From contig OX442425.1 in NCBI GenBank assembly GCA_949361645.1, positions 5,591,096 through 5,655,095 on the forward strand: a stretch of 64,000 bases of DNA. The letters run 5' to 3'. A program made the translations under genes and the position numbers. Numbering within the stretch: position 1 is the stretch's first letter; each line of letters starts with the position of its first letter. The DNA comes from Spongilla lacustris. Lineage: Eukaryota > Porifera > Demospongiae > Spongillida > Spongillidae. Below the pieces are notes generated by a model. It searched no databases, was not told where the DNA came from, and saw nothing but the letters and a program-made list of their open reading frames with translations. This document shows positions 35,568-47,224 of the stretch, piece after piece.

Positions 35568-36290
35568 ATTTTTTTCAACTACACTGTGCTTGATATGTTT
35601 TCACACTCCTTATGGAACCATTTTTCACATCCATCACATTGAACCATCCAGTCATTTAATTACGTCAACTTCTACTGTAGAAATAGGTCGTGCTATTTTC
35701 ATTTGTTGTGTGCTACTAGGGAAGATTTCCTTCCTACCATTCACAAAGAAGTCTAGCAAATGCTTTCTCGTACTTTCTTAATTGTATCCCATAGATGTTG
35801 GACACTCCACACAATGTAGTGGCAAATGCCACTGAATGCAAACACACCACAGTGAGTAGAACCTTTTTGCCTTTGAACACGCATGCATAAACCTCAGAAT
35901 GACTTGCTTTAGTGGAGTACAGACCAGTGATGTTATTTGTTCCTTCAATTGCTCTGGTGAGTTGGTCCTTTCCCCTCATGCTGTCAAAAATGTTTACTAT
36001 ATACTCCAGGCTCACATCCAAGTTAACCAATAATTGTTGGGAGGATTTGTACGAATTCCTGTTATTCCACACTAAAGGCTAACAGTACTTCAGACCACAA
36101 ACTGATGTATTTATAAACATTTTGGAGAAGCTTCTGTCCAGCATTAATATTGCTATCTGTAATCTATTTGCCACCAACCAGTGCTTCATTTTCATAATAA
36201 GCTCAGGTATATGCACGGTATCCACATTGTCCTTTGAATCATCTATTACATCTGCACCAAATTAATTTGTGACATGCATTCATACTCATG
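35568..36290 (-). pseudogene. Ulp1-like (C48) protease plus PHD-finger relic
   Basis: The minus strand, read across frames, gives HINAGQKLLQN-like words near 36150 and VQILPTIIG near 36030. Frame 36072-35734 then has VNIFDSMRGKDQLTRAIEGT (the xxYDSx position of Ulp1-type proteases) and CLHSVAFATTLCGVSNIYGI (equivalent to the catalytic DCGxFAxAFA region, with the Cys context altered). Downstream another frame reads NDWMVQCDGCEKWFHKECEN, a PHD-type CxxC-WFH-xxC motif. Such protease-PHD endings occur in transposon-borne open frames of invertebrates. Frame breaks and the lost CG pair show decay. Confidence 0.45.
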
Positions 36291-36300
36291 CCTGGCAATA

Positions 36301-36500
36301 NNNNNNNNNNNNNNNNNNNNNNNNNNNNNNNNNNNNNNNNNNNNNNNNNNNNNNNNNNNNNNNNNNNNNNNNNNNNNNNNNNNNNNNNNNNNNNNNNNNN
36401 NNNNNNNNNNNNNNNNNNNNNNNNNNNNNNNNNNNNNNNNNNNNNNNNNNNNNNNNNNNNNNNNNNNNNNNNNNNNNNNNNNNNNNNNNNNNNNNNNNNN
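36301..36500. other. Assembly gap (200 N)
   Basis: A run of exactly 200 N bordering the minisatellite, so the repeat array is probably longer than assembled. Confidence 0.98.
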
Positions 36501-37320
36501 TCCCCCCACACACAGTAACCTCTTTCCCCCCACACACAGTAACCTTTTCCCCCCACACAGTAAACTCTTTCCCCCCACACACAGTAACCTCTTTCCCCCC
36601 ACACACAGTAACCTCATTCCCCCCCCACACACAGTAACCTCTTTCCCCCCACACACAGTAACCTCTTTCCCCCCACACACAGTAACCTTTTCCCCCCACA
36701 CACAGTAACCTTTTCCCCCCACACAGTAAACTCTTTCCCCCCACACACAGTAACCTCTTTCCCCCCACACACAGTAACCTCATTCCCCCCCACACACAGT
36801 AACCTCATTCCCCCCCACACACAGTAACCTCTTTCCCCACACACAGTAAATTTTCCCCCCACACACAGTAACCTCTTTCCCCCCCCACACACAGTAACCT
36901 CTTTCCCCCCACACACAGTAACCTCTTTCCCCCCACACACAGTAACCTCTTTCCCCCCACACACAGTAACCTCTTTCCCCCCACACACAGTAACCTCTTT
37001 CCCCCCACACACAGTAACCTCTTTCCCCCCCACACACAGTAACCTCTTTCCCCCCACACACAGTAACCTCTTTCCCCCTCACACAGTAACCTCTTTCCCC
37101 CCACACACAGTAACCTCTTTCCCCCCACACACAGTAACCTCTTTCCCCCCACACACAGTAACCTTTCCCCCCACACACAGTAAACTCTTTGCCCCCCCAC
37201 ACACAGTAACCTCTTTCCCCCCCACATACAGTAACCTCTTTCCCCACATACAGTAAACTCTTTCCCCCCACACACAGTAAACTCTTTCCCCCCCCACACA
37301 CAATATCCTCATCCCCCCAC
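36501..37320. repeat. Minisatellite, ~23-bp unit
   Basis: About 35 tandem copies of CCCCCACACACAGTAACCTC plus TTT, with length changes in the C run and an alternative AAACTC in place of AACCTC. Degenerate copies continue at about 37640-37740. All open frames here are repeat artefacts. Confidence 0.95.
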
Positions 37321-38714
37321 ACAACACAGCAGGCATGTATTCATAGAAGTTTCAGCGTTGCCTGGAAACTTGCCCCCCTTCCAAAATTAATTTTAATATC
37401 TAAGTGCACGTATTTGGTGAGACACAACCCTCACCCCCTTGCCGGTCAGCCCCGGCTTTGGGGGCAGGGACGGCCGCTGCCGCCCCTCCCATGGCATATG
37501 AAATGCCGCCACCCTTGCAACCCCCCCCCCCCCTAGTTTTCGTATAGACTGAAACCCCCCCCCCCCGCCTCCCAGCTCATATATCAATTAATGTACAAAG
37601 TTGGAACCCCTCCCCCTCTGAAATCCTGGATACGCCCCTGCACAGTAATCTCATCCCCACACACCCTCAGAGAAAACTCTTTCCCACACAGTAACCTCTC
37701 TTTCGCACACACACCTAACCTCACCCCAAACACCCACACAGCAGCAGCTACCCCATATGTACATGTACATGTATGTATACATGCATCGCGTGATGCACTA
37801 GCAGTTACACATGTTCATCACAGGAAAAAATGTTGCCGTACCAATATTGGGAAATCATGTTTTCCCACCCCATAATGCATTCCAAACTCGGGATTGTACA
37901 GAATTTCCCAACCTACGGAAAAGAAAAGTTTCACATCACAATGACTAATTCGTGCAAGTGTGACTCACATTACTTTATGAATGGTTTCAGTAAGGATTCA
38001 AAACCAGTATGCTGTTTGGGGCAGTCCTAAAGATGGATGATTTAATCTCATCTTGGAAAACATGTGATCCAATATTGGAACAATAAAGCTTGACCTTGGG
38101 AAAGTAGTTTACAATATTGGAATACGTTATCCCAATGATGTATTAGCTAGGCCGGAATTTATTTACAATAATGGGAACTGAATATCCTGTATTGGGATTT
38201 ATAAACAGAACTGTGCTTCCCGATCATTAATCCAAAGATGGAATATTTAATTTCTACCCGTATATCCAAGATTGAGATTTTAAAATCATACTGTGTTTCT
38301 AAGTTGAATGAATATATGTAATATAATATTGGGATGTATAAGCAATTAATATTGTATAATTTTTTGCAATGAATACCCAAAGTGGGGAATTGGATATCCA
38401 ATATTGGGATGTGTTGGGATTTTAAAAACTATATTGTATTTTTGGAAAACATTAATCTTAATATAAGCTGGAATGCATATATACAACATCAACTGGATAT
38501 CCTAAATTGAATGTATGAAATAGTGCTGTGTTTCATTTGCCAATCTTGGAGTGAAACCATTAATTATAAATGCTGCAACTTATATTTTTCTATGTCAAAA
38601 CGGATACCCTGACAAAAAAACTAAATTGAAAACTTAATGTGTGGTAGGTGTGATAAAGTTTTTTTATTGCTGACAAATAAACTGCATTTAACTCGGTATT
38701 TTGAATATTCAAAT

Positions 38715-41700
38715 TCATATACTGTCCTGCATCCAGTACTTCCCCATCCAGGTTCCTGTTGCAGCTCCTAAGATAGAAGCCCAATGAATTTCTTCCATTC
38801 TTGTACATTCTTGTTTGAATTTGACACCTACACCAGAGTAGGACATATCTTGCACATAAAAGTGGACCTTGCAAGTGTGATCACCAATGTGAACATTTTG
38901 AACATGTGCCAACCATATGTCCTCTTCCAAAGTACCTTTCACTTTTATCATATCTCCAGCAATGGGGAAGAAAGGAATAATGATATCATTAACAGAAATT
39001 GGAATGGATGGCCTTTGATAATCAATAACAATAAAACATTTGGGATCCTCTAAGTTTTCATGTTCAGGAAACAGCATAATCTTTCTTTTGATGCAACAGC
39101 AAGGTACAATCCTTTTGATTGAAGTTGGTTTCACATACGGGTTTCCACTATACTCATGTAGATGCACATGTCCAGTAGTATTAGTCATTTTAGAATAGAG
39201 ATCACCCATCACCAATGCACTGTTCATACCTTGGGTCGAAAATATGCTTGTTATTACGATAACTTCAACACTGTCATCGCATTTAGGATCAGTAATTAGG
39301 ACTAGCTCTCCTAGTCGATAAACTGTACCACTGTATTGGTGTTTTGGCATAAAAATACTTCTTGCACGAACAATGTGGTCCTGAACAGTTGGTAGATGGA
39401 GTGTTTCTTGTAGCAAAATTGCTTCCCTTGCCTCTAGTATATCATGCCGCTTTTTCCCAATAAGAATTCCACCCTGTCCAAGTCCTTGTTCATTTAACCT
39501 ATGGGCCTCTGCAATGTTGTTGACATGGAACTGCAAGGGATGTTGCACATGGGTTATAACACTGAATATCATTGCGAAGCCACATACCAGATTATCTATT
39601 ATCCTTTCAAATATACTTGTCCCTCCTCCACTATAAAACTTCAGAAACTCTCTACGACACTCTGACTTAGCATAAGTTAATTCCAAATTCTTCTTGTTAC
39701 TAGACTTTGAAACATACTTACTTACAGCCCTTTCAAAAGAAAAACACCAGTAGTTGTCAACTGTTGAAAACTCTTCAATGTCATCAACAATGTGCATTAA
39801 GTGATGCAGTGATACAACACAACTTTTACTGCCCTGAACTTCTTCAGTAAGTATATTGTGTCTTGCAATAAAATGTGACAAAAGTTCACTATCTTGATCA
39901 CTAAAACCACTTCGTCCTGTATTAAATAGCAGTTCAGTGATGCGACATATCAGAATCCAAATATGATACTCAGCATCTGGAAGCAACCCTCCTAAGACAT
40001 ATTCTGAAGCAGGATAAGCAAATTTAACGAATTCCTCTGCTTTCCAATATCCTAGGTTTTTAGTAATAGCCATCGGTAATCTTCCATCCTTCATCTCTGC
40101 AATTTGATGTATTATAACTGATACCACAAAGGAATGCAACACTGTTTAATATTGAGAATTATGAAATAGCAAAAATTAAATACAATACAAAATAGTGGTT
40201 CTTACTTCATTTAATGTGTTATGCGAAAAAGGTGTCAACATCTTCAACTTTAAGCAAAATATGTAATAACTCACTATTGTGCTTTTAAATTGCATATTCA
40301 GGTTTGATTCAAATCTTGAATAATGTTGCTTTGAATGTGTTGGCTTTGTGCCGAAGGCTTTGACATAATTACAAACCCTATAGGTACATTCTTATTATTT
40401 ACCATAAAGTTATTTATTTCAATCCTGAGTTATGCTGGTATGAAAGGTTTGCATTATAGTGTGGACAAAATTATGGTATAATTTGCATGCTGCATGCCTA
40501 TGACAGCGCACTCACCTTGTGTCCAAGACATGTGTTTCAATCTTAGTTCAACATCATCCATTCTTACTATTTTGTCATCAAAGTAATGATGAAGATGATG
40601 ACTGATAACATTTAGAGGAATGATGTGCATAGCATCAAGTACTAAATGAGAGAGGACATTAAATCCATACAAAGAAAATAAACGATGCAGGATAGAAAGG
40701 CCTGTAAATCCACTTAATTTAGCCATATCTGAACGTTTTGAAGGACGATCTTCAGCATCAATAGATCTCATTTGTTCAACACAGCTTCTCAGTTCTCACT
40801 TTGGCCAGGGATGATGACAGTGATAACGATAATCTCCATAGTAATATTGTGTACTGTTAACACTTGGACTTCCTGAAAGCAAGCAGTTATAATTAACATA
40901 TTGCAAAATTAGTGCAAAGCTCACCTTTTACTTCACATCTTCTGCAAGGACTTATGCCATTCTTAATAAATTTCCCCACTTCACACTGTGCTGGATAATC
41001 CCCAGTCCAAAGAAGTATGCAGCACCTAATGGTAGCCTTTCCGGGTGATATACCAGCAATTGTTGCAGTATAGTTCACTTCTAAACCTTTTATATCATCA
41101 CTGTATGTTACACAAGTACCACAACTTTGTACTTACCATTAATAAATAGATCTTCTATCTCTTCCATAAGTGGATGGAGAAAAGGATCAAGAGTTATAGG
41201 ACGTTTTTTTGGAAGAATATAACTTGGTACAAATCCAACAACATACACTTCATCCACTTTGCACCTATCAGCTTTTTTCATGGTGGCTATTGAAACTTCA
41301 ATTGCCCCTTGCAGATGGGATAGGATTACATACACTAATACAAATAAAATAAAAATTAGTACTGATAGCTTACCACACCCATGCTTTCCAGAAGTGCTAA
41401 ATGGTTGCCAGCCATCCCAATGACCAATTAATGCTATGTTCCGTGGATCACCATGTGCAAATTTTGGTTCATGGTCAAATATATGGTGACATTCTTGGCA
41501 CTGAATTTCCACACAACTTTTGGCTGCCCAGCAATGTGAAATTGCTTCATCAATAGTGGCTGCACTTACAATCATACTGCATTGTAAACATCGGCATGGC
41601 AGGGTCCATTTAGCGTTCGGATCCCAAAACCACGACATTTCTCCGAATCTCTTCCCATCCCAGATCTCTTTTTTTGGATTCCATCCACCTAAAACACCTA

Positions 41701-41840
41701 ACCAGTGCTCCTTTTCATTCCAATGTGCAGTCATTTTAATGCATTGATTTTTGTCTTGACACCACTGTTCAATTTTATGACGAAGTGGTAGGTAAAAGTA
41801 AGGTATTTGTCCTTTCTGGCCACAGTACCTATGAAAATCG

Positions 41841-41880
<40 letters not shown>

Positions 41881-42824
41881 CATAGAGGTGTAATATTGCA
41901 TGCACATTGTAAAAAAAATTCCACATACCTGCAAGCATCACTCTTGGATACGAGTACATCATAAGTGCAATAATGTTTACCATTTAAACATATGCTGTAC
42001 TCAATTGGATCTTTATAACCTTTCTTTTTAAGCAATCTCATACAAGCATGCCAAGTGGTTGGCCAGTATTTTTCATTCTGCTGATGATCTTTACACAATA
42101 GATACAACTTTTTTCCAAAGCTCAAGACATTCATAAAATTTCTTTGTGAAAATTCCTGGATCATCATAGCTTCAATAACTGCTTTAGTGATAATATCCTC
42201 ATGAGAGCTGGGGCCAAGTGGATTGCTTGTGCTGTTAGACATGGCAGTGGCACCTCCATCATCGTTTGAAGAAGTACAACATAAATGTGCATCAACACTG
42301 TCAGATTGCGAAGACAGCATGCTAGAAATATCATCATTCTCATCGCGTTCTTCAAGTGAGTCACTAACTTGAGGCGAAATAGCTGCATTCTGATAGCAAC
42401 CTCGAATTATTTCGTCTTCAAATTCGACGCCGTCCTCAGATTCTTCAACTTCAACGTCGTCTTCAAATTCAACGTCGTCTTCAGATTCTTCAACTTTAAC
42501 GTCGTCCTCCGCAGATTCTTCAGTAGCGTCAAATTCCCAAGGTTCTAGATCTGCTGCTTCAGAGTTTTGAACGTCGTCATGACATTTTTCGGCAAGTAAT
42601 GTATTATGATCTTCCCAGTGACGGTATTCAGTAGAGCGAGATACTGCCTTTCCCTTGCAATCGACGCATGGGCAGTGCGTGTGAACATAGTCTACGGCTT
42701 GGCAATCGCAGTAGCACACCTGTGTACGCCTCCATAAAGTGGAATGATCGCGATTTTCTTTTACTACAGCTGGTGCCGCCGGAGACGACGACGACATCGA
42801 ATGCATATACATGTAGGTATGCAA
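38715..42824 (-). pseudogene. EnSpm/CACTA transposase, six exons, one nonsense codon
   Basis: Exons join in phase: 42824-41929, 41828-41374, 41307-41137, 41080-40925, 40872-40516 and 40141-38715, about 1150 codons. Exon 1 has a Cys-rich N-terminus (CYCDCQAVDYVHTHCPCVDC) and a long acidic stretch (EESEDDVEFEDDVEVEE). Exons 2-4 hold GHWDGWQPFSTSGKHGCG, VVGFVPSYILPKKRP and LLWTGDYPAQCEVGKF, which match the conserved core of EnSpm transposases (ADGWQPF and GDxPA positions). Exon 5 has SGFTGLSILHRLFSLYGFNV and LDAMHIIPLNVISHHL. Exon 6 has SLHHLMHIVDDIEEFSTVDN followed by YWCFSFERAVSKYV. In exon 5 an in-frame TGA at 40796-40798 follows HHPWPK. Everything else is open. The first intron contains a (CA)n run (41841-41879). 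The frame starts at ATG 42824 or the nearby in-frame ATG eight codons on. Confidence 0.75.
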
Positions 42825-42878
42825 ATATTAAGTGCGCACGTGCCTCTCGGATCACGTGAGTGACCGGACGGACATGAT
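42825..42878. promoter_or_regulatory. Putative bidirectional promoter of the CACTA element
   Basis: Only 54 bp separate the ATG of the minus-strand transposase from the ATG of the plus-strand accessory gene. The interval contains CACGTG-like words (GCGCACGTG, ATCACGTGAG). Transcription must start inside the opposing gene or within these few bases. Confidence 0.4.
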
Positions 42879-45800
42879 ATGGCGGCACATGTACATGCTG
42901 CAGATCGAATCGATCGGGTTAGTGATTATGAACCGTGTCCAGAAGTAGATTTCTTGGAAAAAGAAGCTGTGTCTCTGGACGATATGAAAAGCTGGGACAC
43001 AAAGGAAACAATAGAATGGACTGATAAAATGTTTGGCATCGAAGTATCAAGCAAGTTTGAAGGTACGTATACGTTCAGTGTATTAAAATGCTGCTTTTTT
43101 ACGCCTATATATATGTTACAATTTATATCAATTAGCAACTGAGTAAATGTAAATTAACACATCGAGCGCTATCTAATGTCCTGGGTGTGCTCATCTGCGG
43201 TGCACGTTTGTACATCGCGGAGTACGCAAAACAAAGTCTTTCCGTTCCAGTGCCGTTTCAGCATATAGCATACATGTTTAAGTAGTGATCGCCACCGGCT
43301 GCGATAGCATCAGGAGTACTGGTACATGTATTCTCCATCCCCTTGTTTTTTCTAACGTGAAAAAGCTAGTCTATGGTGCGAACAAAGAAGCCTATTTATA
43401 ACTCATACATAGAAAAATCCAAACTCAGTCTATATGCATGTGTATACATGTACCGGTATAACCATATGAATTAATTTACGCTAATAAAGTCCGGGGGGGG
43501 GGGGGGGGGGGGGGGGGGGAGGGAATGCATGGCAAAATCACCTGTTTGACTGTTTTGCCTCGTTGTATGAGCCTTTATCTGTTTGGGCCAAAGCTTTGAA
43601 GGCCTAACACCATTCCATGCTTTTACAGCGGTGGTATAATTAAGCTGTGTACCGGAACGCCTACGTACTTCCGCTAGCGCTGTGTAAGAGCAGCGAAAGG
43701 CAATAGCTATAGGCCTTCAAAGCGTCGATCCAAACAGATAAGGCTTATACAACATAGCAAAACATTCAAACTTCACTGACTACAATATGCTGAAATGGCG
43801 GAAGGCACGCAAAAAAACTTTGTTTTGCGTACCCCTGCACCATGTAAAATGTACACCGCGAAACACGCCCAGGACATTAAATCCCTCAAACTGATTTAAA
43901 AAAAAACATGCAATGCAAAATAAATTAGGCCCATGCTCATGTGCAACTACTAAAACAACTTGCTAGGTTAAGGTGAACCAAGTGCAAATGACAGAGAAAT
44001 GGCACCTTGTTTATATGACTTCTAGGCTTCCTTTAAATGGTTTATTGACTTTTTGATTTGTATTTACATCAAGGGTACAATTAAACAGTATTGCTATTAA
44101 TGAACAATGGTAGCTCCAAACAGTAGTAAAGTTTCAATCAAATTATTTACAGTTGTTGGTTCTCTAGTATCAGCTATTTTAGACTTCTGAAAATGAACGT
44201 GTAGGTTGTACTGTCTTTGTGGGTGTGATTGTGAGCACTATGTGTTAGAATACTAACTGTTACATGTATTTATAGGGAATTGTTTATTCTTGCTTGATAT
44301 TGGCCCATCCTTTTGAATATAGGAAGTTTTTTATGGCCATATCTGAGGTCTGATAAGAAAAAGGTATCATAAAAATTCCTAGCTGATGTCAGATTATTTT
44401 AGAAGCCACATTAGGTAGAGTGGTAATTTCATTCTATTCACATTGCCATTGCATAGAATCTCATGCAGTGAATTGTAAACTCAACTGCAAATCTATTTCA
44501 CTTGCTCAGAACAAAAAATGGATGGAATGAGTGCCATAATGTTGGCAACGTGTGGAGCAGTTGACCAGTACAAAGCCTGTGGTCTTGATACAGTTCATGA
44601 CCAAATGAAATTCCGAATGTTGGTTGTTGGTGGTCCCAATGACAGCAGTTGCAGTGCCAGCACCAGTAGTAACAGCCTGAGCAGCTCCAGCAGCAATTTG
44701 AAAAGTTCAGGAAAGCTAAGAATGAAGCAGCTTCAATCTTTGGCACCTGAGAAGAAGAGAGGATACTTATTGATGTATGTTCTGCACTGTGCTAGTAACA
44801 TGCAGTTTGAATTTATTTTTTATTTTTAGGAGAAAGAAAATCAAGATTGCTGCATGTGAAACATGGCCTGGCAATTGTATTCCTACTTTCCGTAAAGGCT
44901 CATCAGAAATGCAGCAATTGGAATCACTTGTGGAGTCTTTGGTACAAAGCTCATCATGTGAGTATTTTGGGAAGCGTGCCATAAGAAGCCACATCCTTGA
45001 CACTTTGGCAGAACGCCGTAGGCAAGTAAGAAAAGGGCATGATTATGGCAAGGTATGTATTGAAGGGGAATACTTTAATGAATTAAATTCACCTGCTTTA
45101 TTTATACCATTATTAGAAGAGTGGACGGCATGCAAGCAAGGTACCTGACAAAGGTAAACAGTATATTATTTGGGATAACTAGCTAGCTAGACACTGTTAT
45201 CCAATCATAAATTCTCAACTTTGAAGTTTGTATGTTGTAAGCAGCTTGAAATTAGTATATCATCCTGGGTTATCAATTTTTATAATAATTATTTTTATCC
45301 ATGTGCAAAACTACAAAGGGGAAAAAAATGAGGAAAGAACACTTGGCAACACTACACTGCTTGAAGGTACTGTTTTTTTAAGAGCTATCAATACTGCTAA
45401 TTATAAGCTATTATAACAATATACGCTACAATGCAGAAACAAGTTTGTGATTGTGATAAGCCAAATAACTACAGTATGTGATAATTTTATATTCAAAGAA
45501 CAGAATGAAGAGAATGGGTGTTTGGAAAGGTGGTTAGTAATTATAATTTAGTGAGTTGGGCTGTGCATTGGCAGTACTCATGGGTCTGAAGAAACGTTTG
45601 GTGTGTAAAGACTAGACAGAAATCCCTTCCAGTATCTGTTACTTAATAATTAATGTTATCTGCAATGTTATTTTTATATGGCATTATACACTTAGTGGAC
45701 AAATCGTCAGACGAGGACAAAATGTCAGAAGTGGACGAAGTGTCAGACGAGGACAAAATGTCAGAAGTGGACATAGTGTCAGACATGGACAAAGTGTCAG

Positions 45801-46695
45801 AAGAGGACAAAGTGTCGGAAGTGTCAGAAGTGGACAAAGTGTCAGAAGTGGACAAAGTGTCAGAAGTGGACAAAGTGCCAGAAGTGGACAAAGTGCCAGA
45901 AGTGGACAAAGTGTCGGAAGTGGACAAAGTGTCGAAAGTGGACAAAGTGTCAAAAGTGGACAAAGTGTCGAAAGTGGACAAAGTGTCGAAAGTGGACAAA
46001 GTGTCGAAAGTGGACAAAGTGTCAGAAGAGGACAAAGTGTCGGAAGTGTCAGAAGTGGACAAAGTGTCAGAAGTGGACAAAGTGTCAGAAGTGGACAAAG
46101 TGCCAGAAGTGGACAAAGTGTCGAAAGTGGACAAAGTGTCGAAAGTGGACAAAGTGTCGAAAGTGGACAAAGTGTCGAAAGTGGACAAAGTGTCAAAAGT
46201 GGACAAAGTGTCAGAAGTGGACAAAGTGTCGAAAGTGGACAAAGTGTCGAAAGTGGACAAAGTGTCGAAAGTGGACAAAGTGTCGAAAGTGGACAAAGTG
46301 TCGAAAGTGGACAAAGTGTCAGATGTGGACAAAGTGTCAGAAGTGGCATCAATTAATGAAGATGAAGATGGCAGTAAGTTTGAATGAAATTATTTACATA
46401 ATGCTTATGTGGTTTTACACATTCAGGTCTAGATCTATCACAGCGATCAGCAGAAGTGATAAATATGAAGTACTTTCAAGTCAAACATTTGAAGGAAATC
46501 TCTTCAACTTCAATCAAAGCAGCCCTCAAACCTTTATTGTCTGCCTCTGAGTGTCAGAAAATAATGCGACTTCCTAAAGTAGAGGCCATGAAGCCCATAG
46601 CAACCACCCTTCTTCATCATGGAGCTGTGACATTGAAACCCAAAGCCAAATTGTATAACATAAGATCGGAGGATGTGAAGACCAACTACATGTAG
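42879..46695 (+). CDS. Accessory protein of the CACTA element with VDKVSK repeat domain
   Basis: Exons seen with good splice signals: 42879-43062 (donor GTACGT), 44510-44774 (acceptor TTGCTCAG, donor GTATGT), 44830-45052 (acceptor TTTTTAG, donor GTATGT), an exon starting at about 45695 and ending 46373 (donor GTAAGT), and 46427-46695 (acceptor ATTCAG, stop TAG). The first three and the last two join in phase. The link between 45052 and the repeat exon is out of phase and probably needs a small extra exon, perhaps near 45316-45365. The protein has an acidic start, a Ser-rich linker, a basic helical block (FGKRAIRSHILDTLAERRRQ, then VRKGHDYGK), a long (VDKVSK/E)n repeat and a C-terminal block (ISSTSIKAALKPLLSASECQ). 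I do not recognise the family. Its place between the TIRs and divergent from the transposase suggests a role like plant TnpA in binding the subterminal repeats; that is inference. Confidence 0.55.
43176..43877. mobile_element. Foldback MITE in intron 1 of the accessory gene
   Basis: The inverted ends are ATGTCCTGGGTGTG on the left and CACGCCCAGGACAT on the right, flanked by TA on both sides. The arms continue inward (GTACGCAAAACAAAG near 43223; complement near 43820) and again as TTTATCTGTTTGGGCCAAAGC (about 43574) against its complement at about 43715. The left arm has an extra segment with a G26 run (43492-43519). A truncated relative starts at 48209. Confidence 0.65.
45710..46370 (+). repeat. 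Coding minisatellite, 18-bp unit GTGGACAAAGTGTCGAAA
   Basis: About 36 units with variants (TCAGAA, CCAGAA, GAGGAC) always in multiples of 3 bp, keeping the plus frame open as repeats of VDKVSK, VDKVSE or VDKVPE. A ~190-bp higher-order block (EEDKVSEVSEVDKVSEVDKV) occurs twice, at about 45800 and 46020, so the array grew partly by larger duplications. Confidence 0.85.
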
Positions 46696-47224
46696 AGATA
46701 ACGTTACAGTTGTGCACTTGCTAGTACTTTTTGCGGGTTGCTTCAATTCATTACATGCATTTATTCCAACCGTTGCAGGTACCTATATCTATGTGTACTT
46801 ATATATATAGTATTTACTCTGACCTTAGGAAAAATCCAAATTGTAAGTTGCAATTTACAATGTGGGACTTAAAAATATTCCTTATAATTAGCTTCATTTT
46901 GAAGCTTGGATGTTGGTATTTCCAATGCAAAAATTCCAATCTCAGGAATGAAAAAATCCCACATTGGAAAATTGTTCGATGTACGGAATTCGCTATATTA
47001 CCAACCTAGGAATCCCTCGATAACCAATCTGGGAAATTAAAAACCATACATTGGAATTGCTTAATGTTCCGGAGGTTGAAAGATTTAATACCAATAATGG
47101 GAAAAGAAAATTCACTAACTTGGATTTTGTTCGATGTTCCGGACCTTGGTAATTTTAGGGTGGGAAACGATGATTTCCCAACCCATTTCCCAATATTGGT
47201 ACGGCAACATTTTTTCCTGTGCAT

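Larger units (their letters stand above)
37819..47221. mobile_element. CACTA/EnSpm-like transposon, 9.4 kb, two divergent genes
   Basis: Perfect 37-bp terminal inverted repeats begin CACAGGAAAAAATGTTGCCG at 37819 and end with the complement at 47221. The 3 bases CAT flank both ends (37816-37818 and 47222-47224), the 3-bp duplication typical of CACTA elements. Subterminal zones (about 37850-38420 and 46830-47200) are filled with degenerate CCAATATTGGGA words and GTTCGATGTTCCGGA words. Inside lie a minus-strand EnSpm-type transposase gene and a plus-strand accessory gene. The start CACAG rather than CACTA/CACTG is a variant. Confidence 0.85.

Noticed and set aside
36239..37336. Long open frames rich in VGGK, CVWGE or PPHTV repeats
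   Set aside because: They are translations of the 23-bp minisatellite and N gap, open in several frames at once.
45643..46352. Minus-strand frames of 229 and 222 codons (TLSTFD, LCPLST repeats)
   Set aside because: Antisense shadows of the coding minisatellite; only the plus frame has splice sites linking to flanking exons.
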